From: Sabellastarte sp. h YS-2021 | Lineage: Eukaryota > Annelida > Polychaeta > Sabellida > Sabellidae | Length of the DNA: 64,000 nucleotides | Direction: 5' to 3' | NCBI GenBank assembly: GCA_964017235.1 | Contig: OZ024934.1 | Coordinates: 91,912,706-91,976,705, forward strand | Shown here: positions 51,601 to 60,600 of the stretch, piece after piece | Layout: each line of letters starts with the position of its first letter | Position numbering within the stretch: the stretch's first letter is position 1 | The notes under the pieces: model-generated | What the model saw: the letters and a program-made list of their open reading frames with translations, nothing else | Told to the model about the DNA's origin: nothing | The model's database searches: none | Made by a program: the position numbers and the translations under genes

Positions 51601-54600
51601 ACCACTGTGAAAACTCCCTTTAAGTTGTATTTAATTACTGGTCATTCTTATCAAGTGTGTGAATATTTGGACCATTTTAGGTCCAAGTGTCTGGTCTGTT
51701 ATTAAATTTCACTAATCTTTCTGTATCTTTACTGGTAGGGTCATGTTTAAAGTTTAGGAATTACCGAATCCAAATTTCTGTAGTTCTGCTGTTGATAAGT
51801 CATCTGGAATTGTCACATAAATACAAAGATTTTATTGGACTTTAGAAAGTGGTTAAAGTAGAAGTAAATAAGACATTTCCTCTGTGAAAATTTTAACACT
51901 TACATCTCATTATTGTGTAGAATGTATATTGAGAGGTTGAGTGTCCAAAAGTACATATTACAATGCTGAATCTTTTCTCAGTGTAGAGTGGGACACTTGA
52001 TTTATAAATGTAGTTTCTGTAACATGGGGATGGCCAGTAGAAAATGTTAATAGACCCAAAGAAATCGTAGTGAACCTTTTTTTCTTTCCAAAAGTTCTCA
52101 ATTGCCACAACAATAAAAAAATCAAGGTATGAACACTGATGGTTTCCCTGGTTATGACTATGGCTGGGACAGGTGACAGTCCCGAGTACCCGCACTCTGA
52201 CAACTGACCCGAATTCGAGTAATTGCGAGATTTAGTATCTACCATTAGAAGTCTTCTGTAAACAAATGGTAATAAAACTTTTGAAGAAAAACATCTTCTA
52301 TTTAACCAGGTAGTATAGAATATGGAGTAAATGATATGTTGTTAAGCCATATTCACAACTTTAATTAACATTATGTGGTGGAAATGCAGAAATGCAGCAT
52401 ATTTTACACAAACATTTCATTTCGCGGGCGATAATACAATACACTGTGAGTACTCGAGTACTTAAAATGGACTCAAGTCTTAGCAAAGACCGACTCATCT
52501 ATAGAGGCTCGGGTAACCGTTCGCAGCCCTAGTTATGACCCTGTCACTTTTCATGACTTTTGAGTTATACATTGTGTTTTAGATGGTGTACCTTAGAATC
52601 CGCTAGTTCAGAGATTAAGCACATGTATACCAGATACCTATCAGTTCAAGTTTTAATGTACATTTAAGCCTGTAATCAGGCTAGTCTATTCCCTTTAAGA
52701 TTTGAGATGATTTAAACTTGTGACAATTAGCCTTTGTCCTCCCCTTCATTCATCACACAAAGCGAATGGACGGATAAATTGAGCCTCTTTTAATTGACAA
52801 GTCAGTGATAATTTATGGGCAGCAAAGCTTGGAATCTCACACCTTCTTATTTTTGAGTTTAAAAAAACGGGCTACTGATCACGAACATAGAGTTTATATG
52901 TTAATTATTTGGTTTTAAAAAATACAGGGATTTTCACATAAAGATGGAAGGAAACTATGATAAATATGATAAAAAATAACACTGTTATAACAGAACAAGT
53001 TAAACTGGAAACTAACATCTAACCTCTAACTGCAAATTGCCTAAATATTAATATTGCATCTAGTTAGGTGTAAACCAAGATTAATGAATGTTATGAAAGC
53101 TGTTAGGACTTTTAAGTGATAAATTATAACCCTTCAGCCCAGATGTGGCCTATATAACATACTATAAGGTGTAAGTAGGAATATGCAGTAGTAATTAAAA
53201 ATGAGAAATTAATTAATTAAAACTTTGAACTTCTGGAATTTACCCTCTCAGTACCTGACATGTACATGTATTTCTATTCAATACCTATAACTGTTACAGG
53301 GCTCTACTTATAGAGGTTTGTATTTAGTGAATTAGAAATAAATCGCCTGTATTTTATGAAATACACATTATCAATTGGAAGAAACCATAAGATATTCCAA
53401 AGCTAAGGTCAAATTTCTAGTGTTAATAAACACTTGATAATTCTAGGTAAGTTTACAGGCCTGTTTATACCATTCAGTGCAGTCATGTCAGTACATGTGT
53501 AAATTTTGCTTAACTACCTTGTCCTTTTTGCCCCTTAAATGGATCTCATATGTTGGTGGTGCTCATTTAAAGAAAACGCCACCATGTAGCTAACCCCCAG
53601 CTTCACCCTTCCAGCATGTACATTTTAGTTTATAATGTGAGAGCTTGTGAGAGGTTTTTCAAAAGGCTTACATGCCAAAAAGGTTTTGAATCTTTGTTGT
53701 ATGTGTCCTACCAAATATGAATCCTGACTTATTAAATTTAATGTAAACAACTAAAATACAAAATACATTGAACCACAAATGGGCCCCAATGAGTTATATA
53801 TTTTTGGCTTGTTACTTTAGTTCATCAGGCCAGAATAGAACTGTGTGAACTCGGTATAAGTTAATAGTTACAGTGAGATATAACCCGTTTTGTGGTCTCA
53901 ACCTGCAAGATGTTTTTTTTAACTTTTAAGCAACTTATGTTTAAGCCTTATTATATGTCAATGCACATAAAATACAATATCTTCAAGGAAACTGAAGCAT
54001 TTATGCAAGGGATATTCACAACACCTGACAGCATACTTATGGCTCAGTGCATAGGCATTCAGACATTTCTATTTTACATAGAGATACAATGCTGAAGTCT
54101 GTACCAGGTGTAAAAAACGGTCCTCAAAAATGACGAGCAAGAAAGAAAGTAGACAATAAATGCAATATATAGTTGTATAAACAAGAAAGATAATGGGGCT
54201 TTCATACTTCTCCAGATGAACGGACCTGTCCCTAGATCAGCTCTGTTGAGTTTTGTACACAGATGTTGTTATGTATATTTTATGCCCCTGTTCCACCACA
54301 CAATTGAGGCTCCTGATATTGGTTTCTTAAAAATGTAGAGTCCTGGACAGTCGGCTTGAGTCTGTTTGGATTTGAGTCTGTTTGGATGCGAGTCTTAATC
54401 TTAGGAGTCTTAATCCCAGGATGCCTTAGCTTAGTCCCAGGAGGCCTGGACTTAGTCCCAGACCACAACAAAAATCGGCCATTGCTGTCTGAGGAAATTG
54501 GTTATTAGTCCCAGGAAGGCTGAGGTGGCCTCAGACCAGTCTGAGACCCAGTCGGTCTTCCCCCTTCAGAATCGTGGTTCAAACTGATCACAAATGTGGC

Positions 54601-57600
54601 TTAATCAATTCTTAGGGAAAGATCTTGTCTGGTCTGAGGACATCTGAGGCTTCCCAATTCTTCCGTAGGACAATCTTGGCTTAATCCCACACGTGTATCC
54701 AGATTTCATTTTCCCACCCATTTTTCAGGTTTTTTTCACCGACTTGCAATGACTCTCAAGGGTCCCAGGACCAGTCGGGGATTAATCCTTTGGTTGCATA
54801 GGGGCATTACTATTTTAAATCATGTCATGGCAACTCTATAAAACTGTTTGTGATAAATAATGTCACAGTGTAAGTGTAAACCTGCAGACAACATGTGATC
54901 CGCTTTTGAAGCAACAATTGACTTGTTCAGGTTTGCACCTTGTCACTTTGGTCACTTCGAAGTGACCAGTAACGGCCATCAAAACAGACCCAAATGTGAT
55001 ATCTTAATACACTTTGGTATATGTTAAGTGACAGGCCCACATGAATGCTACATTTTCAACTACGCAGGGAAATGCCGTAACAAAAGAGTGAGAGAAGGGC
55101 TTAACTTTACACATAACTAGATACTTTATGTATTTGTAATATGATCTGGATCATTTTCAAGATGACATCAGATCTTCCTTTGGCCAATCCAAACCCACAT
55201 AAAAAGTCACATGAAGATCCACTCATTACTTTTGGAGTAATGTCAACCAGAAAGCCAAAGTCATTGAAAATACATTGAAAATGGGAAATTCAGGATTTTT
55301 TGTATTCAGAATATGATCCACTGATCTTTCCTAAATTTCAGGCACTTCTTTCTCTCATCAGGCCCTGCCAACATGAAACGTTTCACAAAGATACGTTCAT
55401 ACAAGCATAACAAACATTATACAGACATAGAAACAAACATCTCCAAAAATATATAACTACTGGGAATGTGCATAGTCCATTCAATTACTTGATTTCACTA
55501 CACCCTGTATTCATGGCTCTTTTTCTGATGCGATCTTTTGTACATTTGCAAGCATTTGTCGGGTATTAAGTCAGAAATCTTTTGTACTTTTGCAATTTTT
55601 TTGTCAGGTTTTAAGTCAGTTTTGAATGGAAGGTTCTTGTAACATTAGTAATTGTTGTAGCATTGTAATATATCCCTATGATAAAAAACTCACTATTGAA
55701 AATAAATTCATAGATCTGAGAACATAGTATATACCGTATTTATCCGTATTAATGCCCCCTCCCTATTAGTCTCCCGCGCCCCTCCTGTCTACCTAGTTTG
55801 CAAAGTTCATATTTCAGGGTTTTACATCCCTCTCAACAGCCAGCACCTTTGCGTTTCCGGGATTCCGAAAAAAAGATGCATTTTAGTACTTCCCCAATCG
55901 AATACCACTTACGAGAAATAAAGAAAGTCACAACAAAACAAAACAATTATGATCACAAACGCAATGAAATCTGCAAAAAATACGAGATAAACTTTATAAT
56001 TTCTTCAAATTTATGGTTTGTTTCCAATATTTTAAGCTCTCTCACCATTTTTCATGCTGGCAAGCGAGATCAAGGCTGTAAGTGTCCATTATCGCCCATT
56101 GCCACTGGACTTGAGAGTTGATTTTTTATATAGGTAATAGTCGCCCCCCCCCCCCCCCCCCCCCCCCTCCCTTTTGAAAAATGCATCGCCCCCGGGGCGT
56201 TTATATGAATAAATACGGTATGTGTTTTTTCCACAAAATATAGCAAAGGGATGAAAGTGATGAAGTAACATCATTAGAATTAGCATTTGTTTGAGTGATA
56301 GTTATAATTTGATTGGAAGCCACAGGTAACAGCACATATATGTTATGCTTCAGATGCTACAGCTATTTAGACACAGTCTGTCATTTTTGAAAAATAGACC
56401 CATAAATATATTGCAGGGTTGTCAGCAGTAGGAGAAAAAAAGTAAATACTTTTAATTTTTTTATAAAAATTAGGGGAATAATATCTGATACAATGGCAAT
56501 GATGAAAGTATACAGCACCTATTAGCTTGGCTGTTAACGTTAAAAATGTATAAACACTTAATACATTATTCAGGTTCAAAGTAAAAACTCACAAAAGTTA
56601 GGCCCATTAACTGATAAATGCTTCTGTTGTTCATCTTCATAAAAGACACTTTTTGTTTTAGGGTGGTCAAAGGTTTACCAGAACCTAAGAGAGATTTCAG
56701 TGCTGCAGTTTCACTTAAAGGCTGGCTGAATAAACAGGTAACTGACAGGACTTACTTGATTCAAAAAGCTTTGTACAATTTTTACAAAATCAAATTTAAG
56801 GGGGCAAGGCCGAAAAGTGTTTTGGTCTACATGGTGGAGCAGCAAAGCCATCAGAGACACGAGTAGTGTACTAGAATTTTTATGAAAGTCTGGTGACAAC
56901 AAATTCAGAGTCAGATACATCCCATTCTTTCCTATACTTTACCAAAATTTTCCTAACAATGGGTTCATCTGTAAGTTTAATGGAATGGTTCACCCATGTC
57001 AGAGTTAATTCTTTTGTAACAAACCTATATGCTATGCTGTCATAGGAACTAAACTTAATCTGTTCCTGAAGTCTAAATCAAATAAATGCTTTATAATATT
57101 ATATTTTAATTATACCAGAAGCAGAGTTTGAAAAAAAAATTAATAATTGTATATTTTCAGGAGGGTGGTGGTTTAAAGTCCTGGAAAAAGAGGTTCATTG
57201 TGTTGTCTGATTTCTGTCTGTTCTTCTATAAAGGTAACTGACAGTTCTTTTGATACTTCTGATGTTTAGGTGTGTAAGGATGTTCTTGTACCATTTCACT
57301 CACTGATAAGACAATATCCTTACAGTATTCCAAAGCAACATGGTATAATTATGTCATAAAAATATCCACCCTGTCTACAGGACTTACTTAAAGTTGGAAT
57401 ATTCATTAATTTAGTTTGTGAAAATTATCATTTGAAAGTAGTGAAATACTTGGTGTAGTTACATCAGAATAAACAAAATATTTTTGTATGGATCCATACT
57501 GTCACTGTAACTAATCGTTAAGTACCAATCACAAACATGGAAAAGCTCAAAATCTCAGAGCCATTTCATTGTACAGTTGAATAAGGATTAATAAATTGTT

Positions 57601-60600
57601 AGAGATTAAATTTGAACAATTTGAGTATATCCATAAAACAGAGGTTGTGATGTGTATTTGTACCCAGATTCCACAGAACAGGACTGTGTGGGGGCAGTGT
57701 CTTTACCCAGTTACAGCATCAACCCTTGTCTACACGACGGTAACATCAACAAGAAGTATGCTTTCAAAGTAAGGCCACAGTTTGCTTTAATTATATTGAT
57801 CATAAGATTTTGTGTTCACTTAAATATGCATCACATATTAGTTGGTTGAGACTTGGATTAAACGGCTGAAAAAGCTGAAGATTAGCAGTATCTCTATGGA
57901 GGAAGCTTGTGTAAAGGCTTGAACTGCAGAATTGTAGAAGTTCAGGACAGTATCATTTAAAGACAATGGTTATGGTAAAATGGGGTCATCAGTGGCCTGT
58001 TGGTTAGCAAGTTTGGCATCTAATCACAGGCTGTCACCTCTGTGTGGGTGTTACTCCAACAAGTGACATTGCTGAGGACCTGTTCCAATATGACCTTTGC
58101 TGTTGAACAGGACATAAAACCCCTCTGACTTTGGTAAGATAAAATATATACCTCAGTATACCTGAATATGATGAATATGAAATGGAAGCCAAATCCCATT
58201 AAGATTAATCTGAAATTACTTTCTTCTACATTTAGGTATTGTGGCATGGTAAATATTTACAAAAAATTGTCATAAATTATTTTGTGACAAAAACAGCTGT
58301 AAGGAAACCCTTTCACCAACAAGGGAAGATAATTTTTACTACACAAAGGCTGAAGGTCACAACCATGAAAAAGATATCAGTTAAAACAGTTACATCCTCA
58401 ATTTGATTTTCTGTATTAAGATAGGCAAAGTCAAAGTTAGGTTTTATATACGTTTACAAAACAAATTAAATAATAGATTTTCACTGCATAACATCACAAT
58501 CCTCTTTGAATGACTTTATATCAGCCCTGATGAAAACATGTGACTTATTAACTAAATCTGTTTCACAAGGATAAGGTATCATTTAGAAGCTGCAGAGATG
58601 GACCAGTCCTAAAAGTAGTTCCAAATACTTCGTCGTTTACTCCAACAATGTGTTATAGTTTCTGTGGGGACTTGCTTTCAAATGAAAATGTGATGGCACT
58701 AGAACGGAATTTTCCTGCATCTGTGAGTTTTACCAAATTACATTGGCTCTAGGCTGTCCAGAGTGAACAAATAAATTGAACTGGATGAAAGACAGCTACT
58801 GTTGTTGGGATGAATAAATAAATAGAACACGTTTTATTAATGTTTTGACTGGGTGGTCGGTATTCACACTTAGGGTCAATTTGGGATGATCTCTAGTGCA
58901 TTTCGGTCCACTCTTACTACAATATGTTATATTGTCACCCACTAGGGGACGTTTTTGGTACTATAAAACATGAAAGTGCCGCAAAACAAAAGAAAATTTT
59001 ATATATTGAGGCATTTTAAATAATATCTATCATTTTATGACAATATAATAAGTTTGGAATACCTTTCACAGCTATTTTAATGCAAAAATATCATCATTTC
59101 CGGAAACCACCGTTGCGTTTATGGAGAGAAAATAATGTGTACACTAAACCGCATGAATACCAAATTGTGATTCAAATTTGGGTGGTTCTGTCTCCGGGGT
59201 GGATTTTTACCACTTATCACAGCCTTACATTTTAGATTTAACTGGGTGTAACATGGTTTGCTATTTTCAGGCTGAACATCAGAACCTGAAGACACACTAC
59301 TTTGCTGCTGAAAATGAGGGGGACATGAAAACATGGATGAATGCCTTAAGCCTGGCTTCCATTGCACAGACCGATAACAAGTGAGTTCAGGGGGACCACT
59401 GAGGACACTGAGCTTAAATGTGCCCAGATTCCAGAAATGCCTGTCGTCTGACCCTATGTTTGCAGAACATTGCAGCAGATTGACTCAGCTTAAAAGACAT
59501 TGCCTCCAGCTTGTCATGTCCTGGGTTTGAATCCTGGCCTGACTTGAAGTAGGAGAGCATATAGTTATATCCCCAGACGAAAGTCGGGGATATATTGGAT
59601 TCAGGTCCGTCGCGCCGCCGCCGCCATAGAAATTTCCTTGTGGATGCGATAACTCAAAAACAAATTAATATTTTTTTTTCAAACTTGGTACACATGTTAA
59701 GGGTGCCCAAAGGAAGAGCCCTATTTTAAGGTGACCTTAAACTCCCAGTAAAAAAGAACTTATGGCCACCTTAAGGTCAGAAATTGGACTTTTGGCTACT
59801 TAGAGCCCTGTAGGTCACAAACTATGATGCTCAGCTGGCTGAAATTTTACCTGACAACACATTAATATGTTCTTAGTACATGTGCTGAAAATCACGACTT
59901 TAAGTTGAGGAGAAAATTGTGTTTGAGGCCCACAAATACCCCCACTTAGGGATTTTTTGCTATACTTTTCACATATTTTGCCCTATAATTTGGAAGTGGT
60001 AATTCTGATGAGTCTCAAGCTGCGCTAGGTATAACTTTGATATGTAATCCTTGTCTGTAGAAAATTTTAGGGCTGTAGGTTTACCCAAAGGGGTCGACTT
60101 AAGGTCTCAAAAGTGCCCACAGAGACCCAATTTATGCACTTTTTGCCACTTTCAAGCACTGTAGCTTTCAAACTATGTCTCTCATCTAAGTTAAATATCA
60201 TCTGGGAATATATCTCTGTGTTTTCTTATATATGCCCCACCATTTAGGCCTTTAATAGACAGTTAACCTGTGTATCAGGACCATAAACACCCACCCGAGT
60301 GACCCTTATAAGACATTTTTCACATCTTTTTCCCTGTAACTTGGAAATGGTAAGTCTGAGAAGTTTCAAACTGTATTAGATATATATTCTGTGTGTAATC
60401 TTAGTATGTAACAGATTTTAAGTCTGAAGCTTTAATTTTGAAGGTCAAATTGAGGTCTCTAAAAGGCTCCCAAAGACCCAATATTTGGACTTTTTGCTAC
60501 TTTTAAGCCCTGTGACTGTCAAACTATGTGACTGATAGAGCTCAAATCCTATCTGGGAAGATATTAGTATGTTATTTATATATGTGCCAAAAATTAAGGC

